NCBI GenBank assembly: GCA_027489335.1
Contig: JAIXZX010000001.1
Coordinates: forward strand, 248,001 to 312,000
DNA: 64,000 nucleotides
Direction of reading: 5' to 3'
From: Caulobacteraceae bacterium
Lineage (GTDB): Bacteria; Pseudomonadota; Alphaproteobacteria; Caulobacterales; Caulobacteraceae
The notes below the pieces were generated by a model, which was not told the origin of the DNA, did not search any database, and was given only the letters and a program-made list of their open reading frames with translations. The position numbers and the translations under genes were made by a program. Of this stretch, positions 26,136 to 35,083 are shown in pieces (within the stretch, counting starts at the first letter, position 1; each line of letters begins with the position of its first letter).

Positions 26136-26584
26136 ACCCTCGCGGGCCGCTCCATATAGACATCGAGGTCGTCATGCCCGGTGAGGACGAAGCCCCGCCG
26201 GTCATAGAGGCGCTGGGCGTCGCTCTGGCGCAGCACCGTCAGGATCACCTTCGCGCCCACGGCGTCGGCTTCGGCCAGCAGGCCGTCCAGAATGGCCGTG
26301 CCCAGGCCCCGCCCCTGCCAGCGGGGGTCGAGATAAAAGTGCTCGAGCTTCAGCACGCCGGGCTCGACCTCATAGAAGGCGACGCAGCCCACCGTCTCTC
26401 CGTCCACCTGGATCAGCCGGGTGGTCTCGGGGCGGTAGGTTTCCGCAAACCACACCCGCGCCCGTTCGGGATTGAAGCGGCCGATGCGGTTGAAGCTTTC
26501 GGCCATGACCGTCAGGCGCAGCTCGGTCAGCGCCGAAAGGTCACCGGCCTTCGCCGGGGCGAATGCGAAGGCCGGAACGCTCAT
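26132..26584 (-). CDS. GNAT family N-acetyltransferase
   Basis: A 150-residue single-domain acetyltransferase. Motif A, the acetyl-CoA loop, is visible in LDPRWQGRGLGTAILDGLL (Q/RGxGxA), preceded by the strand GVLKLEHFYL and followed by ILTVLRQSDAQRLYDRRGF. The substrate is unknown. It lies directly downstream of an SDR gene on the same strand with 2 bp between stop and start, so they form an operon. Confidence 0.87.
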   Translation of the reverse strand: MSVPAFAFAPAKAGDLSALTELRLTVMAESFNRIGRFNPERARVWFAETYRPETTRLIQVDGETVGCVAFYEVEPGVLKLEHFYLDPRWQGRGLGTAILDGLLAEADAVGAKVILTVLRQSDAQRLYDRRGFVLTGHDDLDVYMERPARV

Positions 26585-26586
26585 GA

Positions 26587-27348
26587 TCAGCAGGTGGCGC
26601 CGCCGTCGACCACGATGGCCTGGCCGGTCATCCAGCCGCCGGCCTTCGACGCCAGGAAGACGGCCGCGCCGGCGATGTCGTCGGGCTCGCCCAGGCGGCG
26701 CAGGGGATTGTTGGCGCTGGAGCGCTTCTCGGCTTCGGGCGTGTCCCAGAGCGCCTTGGCGAAGTCGGTCTTCACCAGACCCGGTGCGATGCAGTTGACG
26801 CGGATATTGTCGGGGCCCAGCTCGACGGCCAGGTTACGGGCCAGCTGGAAGTCGGCGGCCTTGGAGATGTTGTAGGCGCCGATCCCGGTCGAGCCGCGCA
26901 GGCCGCCGATGGACGAGATGATGATTACCGCCCCATCCTTGCGCTCGCGCATCTGCGGCGCGGCCATCTGGATCAGCCAGTTGTTGGCGATGATGTTGTT
27001 GTCCAGGATCTTGCGGAAGGCGTCGTCGCCGATCCCGGCCATGGGGCCGAAATAGGGATTGGTGGCGGCGTTGCAGACAACGATGTCGATCTTGCCGAAG
27101 GCCTTGTTGGTCTCGTCCACCAGGCGCTGCAGATCTTCCTTCGAGGAGATCGACGCCGGCACGGCGATCGCCGCGCCCGGGTGCTTCTCGTTGATGGCCG
27201 CGGCCACCTCGTCACAGGGTCCGGCCTTGCGCGAGGAGATCACCACCTTGGCGCCATGATCGGCCATGCGCTCGGCGATCGCCTTGCCGATGCCCCGCGA
27301 GGATCCGGTGATCACGGCCACCTTGCCGGTGAGATCGAACAGTTCCAT
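26587..27348 (-). CDS. SDR family oxidoreductase, FabG-like
   Basis: A 253-residue classical SDR. TGSSRGIGKAIAERM binds the cofactor. VCNAATNP is the NNAG-like motif. Ser in IIISSIGG and YxxxK in YNISKAADF form the catalytic set, and CIAPGLVKTDF plus the C-terminal DGGATC complete the fold. DHRS4/2,4-dienoyl-type and 3-ketoacyl reductases look like this. The upstream region (27360-27392) holds an AT-rich CAAACAAGCATTTCATTTG, similar in style to operators of TetR-type lipid regulators, but no specific factor can be named. It is first in an operon with the GNAT gene. Confidence 0.87.
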   Translation of the reverse strand: MELFDLTGKVAVITGSSRGIGKAIAERMADHGAKVVISSRKAGPCDEVAAAINEKHPGAAIAVPASISSKEDLQRLVDETNKAFGKIDIVVCNAATNPYFGPMAGIGDDAFRKILDNNIIANNWLIQMAAPQMRERKDGAVIIISSIGGLRGSTGIGAYNISKAADFQLARNLAVELGPDNIRVNCIAPGLVKTDFAKALWDTPEAEKRSSANNPLRRLGEPDDIAGAAVFLASKAGGWMTGQAIVVDGGATC

Positions 27349-27434
27349 GGCGCGTCTTCCCCAAATGAAATGCTTGTTTGAATGGCGCCATTTGCGGCGC
27401 CGCCCGACGCCGGGTCAAGCCAGGGCCTGGGCCG

Positions 27435-28187
27435 TCAGGCGCAGAGCGGGCGCCCGCCCATGTCCAGGTGGAAGTGGTCCAGGTGGGCCTCGTTGTAGTC
27501 GGGCGACAGCGTGGTCAGGAACACCTTGCAGGCCCCGTCCCGGACCTGCCGCAGGAAGACGCCCTTGGGACCCGGGTCATCCCAATGGTCCTTGAGCCGC
27601 ACCACCTGACCGTCCGCCAGCCGAAAGCCTGAGACATCCAGGGCGTTGGCGCCGGCGTGCTCGCTGGGGGGCCCAGCCTGCTGGTTATAGATTCGCCGGC
27701 AGGAGAAGGAGCCGAAATGCTCCACCGCCACCACCGCCTGGCCGAGGGTTTCGAAGGCGGCGGTCTGCACCACCTGCCGCTCCCAGATGGCGACCGCCAG
27801 GGCCTGCTTGCAGGTCATCACCGCATCGGCGGGCGCCAGCGGAGCCATGCCGCCGGTGAACTGAATGGCGTCCTTCACCGAACAGAAGCCGTCCTCAGTC
27901 TCCGGCGCGATCTTGTAGGTCAGCCCGCCCTTGGCCAGCACGGCGCGGCAGGCGGCGACATCCTGGCCGGTGCGCGCGGCCTTGGCCTTGGTCGCCGCGC
28001 CGACGGGATCGATGACGCTGAGCGGCTTCCACGGCAGGTGCTCGCCGGGAATCGCCCGCTCGGCCACCAGGACCAGGGCCGCCAGCAGAACCCACAGGAC
28101 CGCCAAACCCACCAGCCGGGCCACCAGGGTCTGGCGGCGGGCATGGTGCTCGACCTGCGGATGACGAGGCGCGCGATATCCGGCCAT
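27435..28187 (-). CDS. Extensin family protein (first of two), putative metallopeptidase-like
   Basis: A 250-residue protein with an N-terminal membrane anchor (LVGLAVLWVLLAALVLVAE, about residues 25-43) and an extensin-like C-terminal domain. Key motifs: CRAVLAKGGL, FCSVKDAIQF, MTCKQALAVAIWE, FSCRRIYN, SEHAGANALDV and HLDHFHLDMG. The SxH...D and HxH pattern recalls LAS-type (VanY/MepA) zinc peptidases acting on peptidoglycan, which would fit a periplasmic anchored protein; activity is not established. Several Cys are spaced for disulphides. The next gene upstream is a paralogue on the same strand, 89 bp away. Confidence 0.85.
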   Translation of the reverse strand: MAGYRAPRHPQVEHHARRQTLVARLVGLAVLWVLLAALVLVAERAIPGEHLPWKPLSVIDPVGAATKAKAARTGQDVAACRAVLAKGGLTYKIAPETEDGFCSVKDAIQFTGGMAPLAPADAVMTCKQALAVAIWERQVVQTAAFETLGQAVVAVEHFGSFSCRRIYNQQAGPPSEHAGANALDVSGFRLADGQVVRLKDHWDDPGPKGVFLRQVRDGACKVFLTTLSPDYNEAHLDHFHLDMGGRPLCA

Positions 28188-28276
28188 GAACCCTAAACGT
28201 GACGCCTTTGACAGGCAGAGTTTAGCGACCTCGCCCGCCTGAGGCGACTCATGCCTGGAACGTGGCGCCTCTCCGG

Positions 28277-29086
28277 CTAGCGGCAGATGCCAAAGCGCCC
28301 ATAGTCGAGGTGCAGGTGGTCAGCATGGGCGGCGTTGTAGTCGGGGCTGAGCACGGCGCGGAAATAGTCGCAGGCTCCGGTGCGCAGGGCCCGCATGAGG
28401 GTTCCTCCGTCATTGTCATCGTTGAAGTCGCCGATGACGCTGAGCCGCTGCCCGTCCTCCAACACGACCGCCGCCACGTCCAGGGCGTTGGCGCTGGCGT
28501 GCTCGCTGCGCCGCCCCTCGCTGCGGCCGTAGACGTTGCGGCAGGAATAGACGCCGTAGTGCTCGACCCGGGCGACCTCCGTCTCCATCACCGCCTCCGC
28601 CGCCGGATTCAGCACATGGCGGTCCCAGAACGCATAGGAGAGGGCCACGGGGCAGGTCATGACCGGGGCGGCCGGCGCCAGCGGCGTCAACCCTCCCCGA
28701 AGCCTGAGGGTGTTGGTCAGGGGGCAGTCGCCGGTCAGCCGGTCCGGCTCGTCGGTAAAGTCCACCCCGCCGGCGTCCAGAACTTCCCGGCAGAGCACGG
28801 GGTCGCCGGCGGCGCGGTGGAACTTCACCGCTGTGGCGAGGCCCGGAGGATCGTCCAGCCGCAGGGGCTTCCAGGGCAGATCCTGGGGCGGGGCGAAGGC
28901 GTCGATGGCGAACACAAGGACGATGGCCACCAGGGCGGCGTCGAGCAGGAACGCCCAGAGGCCGCCAAAGGCCAGGGCCTCGGCTGAAGCCGGCTTGAAC
29001 GGAGGAAGCCAGGGGGGAAGCGTCACGAGGTCAGCAACGGCCAGGAATGGCTCAGGTTCAAGTCCGGGCGGTAAATCGGCGCCCAA
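28277..29086 (-). CDS. Extensin family protein (second of two)
   Basis: A 269-residue paralogue of the downstream gene. It has one membrane helix (around AFLLDAALVAIVLVFAIDAF), the shared DLPWKPLRLDDPPG, CREVLDAGGVDF, MTCPVALSYAFWDRH, YSCRNVYG, SEHASANALDV and AHADHLHLDYG. The histidine/aspartate set (SEH...D, H-x-H) is retained, so it is probably active whatever the reaction is. The start is uncertain: the longest frame opens at TTG 29086 directly after GGAGGAG, which is too close for comfort, and no ATG exists before the membrane helix. It is divergent from the M20 peptidase gene. Confidence 0.8.
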   Translation of the reverse strand: MGADLPPGLEPEPFLAVADLVTLPPWLPPFKPASAEALAFGGLWAFLLDAALVAIVLVFAIDAFAPPQDLPWKPLRLDDPPGLATAVKFHRAAGDPVLCREVLDAGGVDFTDEPDRLTGDCPLTNTLRLRGGLTPLAPAAPVMTCPVALSYAFWDRHVLNPAAEAVMETEVARVEHYGVYSCRNVYGRSEGRRSEHASANALDVAAVVLEDGQRLSVIGDFNDDNDGGTLMRALRTGACDYFRAVLSPDYNAAHADHLHLDYGRFGICR

Positions 29087-29132
29087 ACTCCTCCGGTCCG
29101 GCTATGGTCGCGCGGGAAATGGGGGATGGCGA

Positions 29133-30599
29133 ATGGGACTTCTGAGCAAGGCGGCGCTGGGGGCCGGGGTCGCCCTTGGGACGCTGATCGCCGTCGTGGC
29201 GGTGCGCACCGCCCTTTATGAGCCCCCGGTTCCGGGCGCGGCGGCGGATCTGGAGCTGGCCGCGGCCCCGGCCTTCGACGTTCAGGCCGCCGCCGGAAGG
29301 CTGGCCCAGGCCATCACCTTCCAGACCGTCAGCCATCAGGACGCCGCCGACAATCAGCTGGCCGAATGGGACGCCCTGCACGCCTGGCTGAAGATGACCT
29401 ATCCCCGCGCCCACGCCGCCATGCGCCTGGATGTCGTGGCCGGACACACCCTGGTCTACACCTGGGCGGGCTCGGACCCCGCGCTCGATCCGATCGTCCT
29501 GATGGCCCACCAGGACGTGGTGCCCGCCGACGCGGCTGAGGGCTGGACCCATCCGCCCTTTGAAGGCGTCATCGCCGATGGGGCGGTCTGGGGCCGCGGG
29601 GCCGTCGATGACAAGGGCTCCCTGATCGGCCTGTTCGAGGCGGTGGAGACCCTGACCGCGGCCGGCTTCCAGCCCCGCCGCACGGTGATCCTGGTCAGCG
29701 GCCATGTCGAAGAGGTCGGCGGCGGCGGCGCGGCCGCGGCCAATGACCTGCTGAAATCCCGGGGTCTTTCAGCCCAGTTCGTCCTCGATGAAGGCCTGCT
29801 GGTGGTGGCCGACAACCCCCTGACCGGCGGCCCGGCCGCCCTGATCGGCGTTGCGGAGAAGGGCTATGCGACTCTGGTGGTGACGGCATCGTCCGAGGGC
29901 GGACATTCCTCGGCCCCGCCGCCGCAGACCGGCGTCTCGACCCTGGCCCGGGCTGTGACGGAGATCACCGAGCGCCCCTTCCCCCTGCGCCTGCAGGGGC
30001 CGGGGGCCGACATGCTGCACGTGCTGGGGGCGGGGTCGGGCCTGCCCATGCGCGCGGCGCTGGCGAACACCTGGGCCACCGAGCCGCTGATCGTGCGCCA
30101 GATGGCGGCGACGCCAGCGGGCGCGGCCCTGCTGCACACCACCATTGCGCCGACCATGTTGCAGGGCAGCCCGAAGGAAAATGTCCTGCCCCGGGACGCC
30201 AGGGCCTGGATCAACTACCGGATCGCCCCGGGCGACACGTCTGAGGATGTCCTGAACCGGGCCAAGGCCGCCGTCGGCGACCTGCCGGTGACCTTCGCCT
30301 GGGCCCGTCCGCCTCAGGAGCCCTCGGCGGTGTCCTCCACCGACTCAGAGGGCTGGAAGGTGATTTCGGCCCTGGCCGCCGATGTCACCGGCGCGCCGGT
30401 GGCCCCGGGCCTGGTCACAGCCGGCACAGACAGCCGATTTCTCGCCGAGGTGGCGCAGGACACCTATCGCTTTCAGCCGATCACGCTCAGCATGGCCGAG
30501 ACCGCCATGATCCACGGGGTTGATGAGCGCATGACGCTCACCAATCTGGAACGAATGGTGCAGTTCTATGCGCGGCTGATCGCGACCGCGGCGCGCTGA
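29133..30599 (+). CDS. M20 family metallopeptidase (carboxypeptidase-like), membrane-anchored
   Basis: A 488-residue M20 peptidase. An N-terminal hydrophobic segment (LGAGVALGTLIAVVAVRTAL) anchors or exports it. The catalytic core has VLMAHQDVVPAD (zinc His), GRGAVDDKGSL (bridging Asp), SGHVEEVGG (Glu pair), and a dimerisation domain with GGHSSAPPP. The length and arrangement resemble CPS1/PM20D-type enzymes that hydrolyse or form N-acyl amino acids or peptides. The start at 29133 is preferred because the upstream in-frame part overlaps the divergent extensin gene. The ClpP-like gene follows 63 bp later. Confidence 0.87.
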   Translation: MGLLSKAALGAGVALGTLIAVVAVRTALYEPPVPGAAADLELAAAPAFDVQAAAGRLAQAITFQTVSHQDAADNQLAEWDALHAWLKMTYPRAHAAMRLDVVAGHTLVYTWAGSDPALDPIVLMAHQDVVPADAAEGWTHPPFEGVIADGAVWGRGAVDDKGSLIGLFEAVETLTAAGFQPRRTVILVSGHVEEVGGGGAAAANDLLKSRGLSAQFVLDEGLLVVADNPLTGGPAALIGVAEKGYATLVVTASSEGGHSSAPPPQTGVSTLARAVTEITERPFPLRLQGPGADMLHVLGAGSGLPMRAALANTWATEPLIVRQMAATPAGAALLHTTIAPTMLQGSPKENVLPRDARAWINYRIAPGDTSEDVLNRAKAAVGDLPVTFAWARPPQEPSAVSSTDSEGWKVISALAADVTGAPVAPGLVTAGTDSRFLAEVAQDTYRFQPITLSMAETAMIHGVDERMTLTNLERMVQFYARLIATAAR

Positions 30600-30662
30600 C
30601 CCCTTGCGGCGGGGCGCTGCAAGTCGCACGTTCCGCCCCACTGATGAATCTAGGAGAGCGTA

Positions 30663-31268
30663 ATGGGTTTCCGTCTCGAAGATGAAGACGACGACGACAA
30701 GGGCCGCCTTCCCGACATGCCGATGAGCGCCGGGCCGGTGCAGAACGCCCTGTTCAAGTCGCGCACCGTCCTCATCTTCGGCGAGATCGACATGCGGCTG
30801 GCCGAGCGCGTCTCCGCCCAGCTGCTCGCCCTGGCCTCGGACGGCAAGGGCGACATCAAGGTGTTTGTGAACTCGCCGGGCGGTCACGTGGAAAGCGGCG
30901 ACACCGTCCACGACATGATCCGCTACTGCGGTCCGCAGGTGAAGGTGATCGGCACCGGCTGGGTGGCCAGCGCCGGCGCGCACATTTTCCTGGGCGCCAC
31001 CAAGGAAAACCGCTTCTGCCTGCCCAATACCCGGTTCCTGCTGCACCAGCCCATGGGCGGCGTGCGGGGCCAGGCCTCGGACATTCAGATCGAGGCCGAG
31101 GAAATCGTGAAGATGCGTGAGCGGGTGAACCGCATCATCGCCCGCGAGACCGGCCAGCCCTATGACAAGGTGGTCAAGGACACCGAGCGGAACTTCTGGA
31201 TGAACGCCGAGAAGGCCGTCGAGTACGGCCTGGTCTCGAAGGTCATCGAGAACGCGACGGCGGTCTGA
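30663..31268 (+). CDS. ClpP-like protease subunit with Asp-to-Asn change
   Basis: A 201-residue ClpP-fold protein (Clp protease proteolytic subunit family) with an acidic N-terminus (EDEDDDD). The handle and core show VFVNSPGGHVESG. The nucleophile Ser103 is in VASAGA and His128 in LLHQP, but the position of the catalytic Asp (TERD in standard ClpP) is Asn177 in DTERNFWM. It is thus a divergent paralogue, probably not the housekeeping ClpP, which normally sits next to clpX or tig. AGGAGAG precedes the ATG. It is followed after 1 bp by the GH13 gene, hence translationally coupled. Confidence 0.85.
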   Translation: MGFRLEDEDDDDKGRLPDMPMSAGPVQNALFKSRTVLIFGEIDMRLAERVSAQLLALASDGKGDIKVFVNSPGGHVESGDTVHDMIRYCGPQVKVIGTGWVASAGAHIFLGATKENRFCLPNTRFLLHQPMGGVRGQASDIQIEAEEIVKMRERVNRIIARETGQPYDKVVKDTERNFWMNAEKAVEYGLVSKVIENATAV

Positions 31269-31269
31269 C

Positions 31270-32880
31270 ATGGGCCCCTGGTGGAAGGGGGCGGTGGTCT
31301 ACCACATCTACGTCCGCAGCTTCTTCGACAGCGACGGCGACGGCCATGGCGACCTTGCGGGCGTCATGGCCAAGCTGGACTATCTGAAAAGCCTCGGGGT
31401 CGATGCGATCTGGCTCTCCCCCATCCACCCCTCGCCCAATCGCGACTGGGGCTATGACGTCTCAGACTATGACGACGTCCACCCCGACTATGGCTCGGTG
31501 GCCGACTTCCAGGCCCTGACGGAGGCCGCCCACGCCCGCGGCCTGAAGGTTCTGCTGGACGAGGTGCTGTCGCACACCTCCGACGAACACCCCTGGTTCG
31601 CCGAAAGCCGTGACGGGGGGCCAGAGAGCGACAAGGCCGACTGGTATGTCTGGGCCGATCCCGCCAACGACGGAACCGCGCCCAACAATTGGCTGAGCGT
31701 CTTCGGCGGCCCGGCCTGGGCCTATCAGCCTGCCCGGCGCCAGCACTATCACCACAAGTTCCTGCGCCAGCAGCCCAAGCTGAACTGGCGCCAGCCTGCG
31801 GCCAAGGACGCCGCCCTGAAGGTGCTGGACACCTGGCTGACCCGCGGCGCCGACGGCTTTCGCCTGGATGTGGCCAACGCCTTCCTCCATGACGCCGCCC
31901 TGACGGACAATCCGGCGATCCCGCCGGCCGAGCGCACCAAGGCCGATTGGGGCCACGCCAGCGACATGCAGCGGCACCTGTTCGACTCCAATCTGCCGGA
32001 GAATATCCCGCTGCTGGACGAGGTCCGCCGCCGGGTGGAGGCGCACGGTCCCGACCGCTTCGTCTTCGGAGAATTTTCGGAGGAAGAAGAGCGCTGCGGC
32101 GCCTATAGCGCCCCCGATGAGGGGCTGCATTCGGCCTATACCTTCGTCCTGCTGAAGGCCAAGCGGATGGCCGCCCAGGTGTTCAAGGACCACTACCAGA
32201 CCCTGGCCGCCCATCCGGCCCACTGGCCGACCATCTCGTTCTGCAACCATGACGTGGCCCGCACCGTGACGCGGTTCGGCGGACCTGACGCTGGCGCGCC
32301 GGTGGCCAAGCTGATGCTGGCCCTCCTCATGGCCCTGCGCGGCACCATCCTGCTCTATCAGGGCGAGGAGCTCGGCCTGCCTGAGGCGGAGCTGTCCCGC
32401 GGGGAACTGCGCGATCCGGTGGGCGATCTCTACTGGCCCATCGCCAAGGGCCGCGACGGGGCGCGCACGCCTATGCCCTGGCAGGCTGACGCCGCCCATC
32501 TGGGGTTCTCCAACGGGTCGGCCTGGCTGCCGGCCGCCGAGTCCCACCGCCCCCTCGCGGTGGATCGCCAGGAGCTTGATCCCAAGTCCACCCTGGCCTT
32601 CGCCCGCCAGATGATCACCCTGCGCAAGGCCTCCCGCGCCCTGACCCACGGGGAGATCGAAATCCTCGAGACGCCTGAACCCATTCTGGCCTTCCTGCGC
32701 CGCCATGAAGGCCAGATCGTCGCCTGCGTCTTCAACATGAGCGGCCGCACCGCCCGGGCCGAACACCCGAGCCTCACCGGCGGCGAGATGCTGCCCGTGT
32801 CCTCGGGCGTCTGTGAGTCCTTGCCCGGGGGACTGGCCCTTGGCCCCTATGCCTGCCGGTTCCTCAAACATCCCTCATGA
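31270..32880 (+). CDS. GH13 alpha-glucosidase / alpha-amylase family enzyme
   Basis: A 536-residue GH13 (probably subfamily 23/17-like oligo-alpha-glucosidase). It has the TIM-barrel opening VVYHIYVRSFFDSDGDGHGD, DAIWLSPIHPSP, the conserved region DEVLSHTSDEHPWF, the nucleophile Asp in GFRLDVANAF, the acid/base Glu in FVFGEFSEEE, and the transition-state Asp in FCNHDVARTV. It probably hydrolyses terminal alpha-1,4- or sucrose-type glucosides in the cytoplasm (no signal peptide). It starts 1 bp after the ClpP-like gene and is followed by the Rieske gene. No sugar receptor or regulator is adjacent. Confidence 0.9.
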   Translation: MGPWWKGAVVYHIYVRSFFDSDGDGHGDLAGVMAKLDYLKSLGVDAIWLSPIHPSPNRDWGYDVSDYDDVHPDYGSVADFQALTEAAHARGLKVLLDEVLSHTSDEHPWFAESRDGGPESDKADWYVWADPANDGTAPNNWLSVFGGPAWAYQPARRQHYHHKFLRQQPKLNWRQPAAKDAALKVLDTWLTRGADGFRLDVANAFLHDAALTDNPAIPPAERTKADWGHASDMQRHLFDSNLPENIPLLDEVRRRVEAHGPDRFVFGEFSEEEERCGAYSAPDEGLHSAYTFVLLKAKRMAAQVFKDHYQTLAAHPAHWPTISFCNHDVARTVTRFGGPDAGAPVAKLMLALLMALRGTILLYQGEELGLPEAELSRGELRDPVGDLYWPIAKGRDGARTPMPWQADAAHLGFSNGSAWLPAAESHRPLAVDRQELDPKSTLAFARQMITLRKASRALTHGEIEILETPEPILAFLRRHEGQIVACVFNMSGRTARAEHPSLTGGEMLPVSSGVCESLPGGLALGPYACRFLKHPS

Positions 32881-32917
32881 CAGGTGCGGCAGGCCCAAAG
32901 CCCCGCTAGAAGACGCC

Positions 32918-34018
32918 ATGGCCGAAGGCGACAGCAAGACTTCCACTGCAAGAGGGCCCCGCTTCGGCGAGGGCTTCCTCACCGACATCTGGTATTTCGC
33001 CGCCCTGTCGTCGGACCTGAAGCCCGGCAAGCTGCAGCGCTTCGAGATCCTGGGCGAACCGATCCTGATCGGCCGGGGCCGCAAGGGCGAGGCCTACGCC
33101 GTGCGCGATATCTGCCCGCACCGCGCCGCGCCGCTGTCGGCCGGCAAGCTGACCGCCGAGGCCGACGGGCGCGAGAGCGTCGAATGCCCCTATCACGGCT
33201 GGCGCTTTGGCCTCGACGGCGCATGCACGGCTATTCCCTCCCTTGTCGCCGACCAGGCCATGGACGTCAGCAAGATCAGGGTCCGTCGCTTCCCGGTGCG
33301 AGAGAGCCAGGGCCTGGTGTTCATCTGGATCAGCGCCGATCCGCGGTTTGACGGCGAGCCCGACATCGAACCGCCCCTCTTCCCTGGGGTCGTGGGCGGC
33401 AAGCCCAAGCTGGTCGACCGCATGACCTTCGACGCCCATATCGACCATGCGGTGGTGGGCCTGATGGACCCGGCGCATGGGCCCTATGTGCATCAGCAAT
33501 GGTGGTGGCGCTCGGCCAAGAGCCAGCACGAGAAATCCAAGCCGTTCGAACCGCGGGAAGCCGGGTTCGCCATGGTGCGCCACGAGCCATCCAAGAACAG
33601 CCGCGCCTACGCCATCCTCGGCGGCCAGCCCCTCACCGAAATCACCTTCCGGATTCCAGGGCTGCGCTGGGAGCATGTGACCGTGGGCAAGCGCCAGGTC
33701 CTGTCGCTCACCTGCCTGACGCCGCTCAACGCCAGCCAGACGCAGATCACCCAGATCGTCTGGTCCGACCATCCGGCCTTCTGGTTCCTGCAGCCGCTGA
33801 TCGCGGCTGGCGCCCGGGCCTTCCTGCGGCAGGATGGCGACATGGTGAACCTGCAGAACGAAGGCCTGCGCTACGACACGAGCCTGCTCTGGATCGACGA
33901 CGCCGACCGTCAGGCCAAGTGGTATCAGCAGCTCAAGCGCGAATGGACCCTGAGCCGGCGGGAGGGCCGCGCCTTCGTCAATCCCGTGGAGCCCGCCCGC
34001 CTGCGCTGGCGCAGCTAG
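32918..34018 (+). CDS. Rieske aromatic ring-hydroxylating oxygenase
   Basis: A 366-residue Rieske non-heme iron oxygenase of the vanillate demethylase/phthalate type. The Rieske site is CPHRAAPL (Cys-x-His) with CPYHGWRF (Cys-x2-His). The mononuclear iron ligands are probably within DHAVVGLMDPAHGPYVH and a downstream acidic residue. The C-terminal part with WIDDADRQAKWYQQLKREWT resembles carotenoid/phthalate-type alpha subunits. The start at 32918 follows the stop of the GH13 gene by about 38 bp. A reductase partner is not adjacent, so electrons must come from an unlinked ferredoxin system. The substrate is unknown. Confidence 0.87.
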   Translation: MAEGDSKTSTARGPRFGEGFLTDIWYFAALSSDLKPGKLQRFEILGEPILIGRGRKGEAYAVRDICPHRAAPLSAGKLTAEADGRESVECPYHGWRFGLDGACTAIPSLVADQAMDVSKIRVRRFPVRESQGLVFIWISADPRFDGEPDIEPPLFPGVVGGKPKLVDRMTFDAHIDHAVVGLMDPAHGPYVHQQWWWRSAKSQHEKSKPFEPREAGFAMVRHEPSKNSRAYAILGGQPLTEITFRIPGLRWEHVTVGKRQVLSLTCLTPLNASQTQITQIVWSDHPAFWFLQPLIAAGARAFLRQDGDMVNLQNEGLRYDTSLLWIDDADRQAKWYQQLKREWTLSRREGRAFVNPVEPARLRWRS

Positions 34019-34034
34019 ACAGAGACGCCAACCC

Positions 34035-35018
34035 TCACGCCGCCTCGGCCGAGTGGCCTGTCAGCTCGATAGGGGCGAAGCCGCCCTGGATGCTCCAGTT
34101 GATCCTGGCCCCCAGTTGGGCGGCCAGGCTCATGGGATCGGCCCGCTCGAACGGGGCCGTGGTCGCCTGGGCATGGGTCAAGGTCAGCTGCAGGATCGGA
34201 TGGCGCTCAAAGAGGCCGGTCTGCGGATCGCGCAGGTCCCCGTGCACCACCACCTCGACGGCGTCCAGAGGCAGGAAGCCCAGCATCTCGACGGCGAACC
34301 TGAGGGCGACAGCGCAGACATTGCTGCCCTGAATCTGGTGGCGCCGCCCCATCGGCGCCTTGCGGAAGACCGCCCGGCCCTGGGGCAGCCGCTCGGCCTC
34401 TTCGGCGGGCATCTCGGCCAGGTCCAGGGCCTCGATCTGAATCTGGAAGACGCCCTTGGCCGGGGAGGCGAACCGGAACCGCGCCACGGCCCCATAGACC
34501 TCGCCCAGTCGGGTGTGCTCGGCCAGGGATTCATTGATCGTGCGCATGTCGAGTTCGGCCAGCTTGCAGGCGAAATCGATTTCCACATTGTGGGCCTGGG
34601 CGTCGCGCCAGGCGACGCGATAGGCCTGCTCGTCCTCGCTCGCGGCTTCCGCCACCCGGGCGGCCAGTTGCCGACGTTTTTCCCGGTCTGACCCGAACAG
34701 CTGGGCCAGCCAGCCTGGACGATAGGCGTGGAACGCCTGCCGGGCCTCGGCTTCCCGCTCATGGGTGCGCACGACGTTGATCCGCGGGCGAGCGGCCACC
34801 GTCGCCCAGTCCCGCGGGCGATAAGGAACCCGGTGGCATTGCACCAGACTGGCCACCCGCGCGGCCAGGGCGTCAGCCTCGGCCGCAGGGCCGAGACGCC
34901 CGTCAATGGCGTCGCCAAACCGCGCCTGCTCGGCCTTGGCCTGCGCCGCGCGCTTTGCCTCGCGCTCGATCCGGTCCATGGTGACGTCGATCGACTGATC
35001 GGGACGCATATCGTCCAT
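34035..35018 (-). CDS. Unrecognised 327-residue protein
   Basis: I do not recognise a family. The ATG at 35018 has a strong AGGAGG five bases upstream. The N-terminal third is charged and helical (MDRIEREAKRAAQAKAEQAR), the middle contains AYRPGWLAQLFGSDREKRRQ and EIDFACKLAELDMRTIN, and the C-terminal part (about 200-315) is a globular-looking domain with GSNVCAVALRFAVEMLGFLP, AVEVVVHGDLRDP and HPILQLTLTHAQ. There is no signal peptide or membrane helix. It converges on the Rieske gene and is divergent from a hydrolase with an AT-rich dyad between them. It could be a nucleoid or stress protein, but this is speculation. Confidence 0.7.
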   Translation of the reverse strand: MDDMRPDQSIDVTMDRIEREAKRAAQAKAEQARFGDAIDGRLGPAAEADALAARVASLVQCHRVPYRPRDWATVAARPRINVVRTHEREAEARQAFHAYRPGWLAQLFGSDREKRRQLAARVAEAASEDEQAYRVAWRDAQAHNVEIDFACKLAELDMRTINESLAEHTRLGEVYGAVARFRFASPAKGVFQIQIEALDLAEMPAEEAERLPQGRAVFRKAPMGRRHQIQGSNVCAVALRFAVEMLGFLPLDAVEVVVHGDLRDPQTGLFERHPILQLTLTHAQATTAPFERADPMSLAAQLGARINWSIQGGFAPIELTGHSAEAA

Positions 35019-35068
35019 CCAATCCTCCTGCCATCATCCGCTCTCCGGCGGCTTCCGGGCCATAGTCG

Positions 35069-35083
35069 AATAACCGTGTTATT
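35069..35083. promoter_or_regulatory. AT-rich dyad AATAAC-CGT-GTTATT between divergent genes
   Basis: A perfect 6-bp inverted repeat with a 3-bp spacer, in the 74-bp gap between the unrecognised minus-strand gene and the alpha/beta hydrolase gene. It is the only AT-rich stretch there, so it could be an operator or part of overlapping promoters. Confidence 0.35.
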
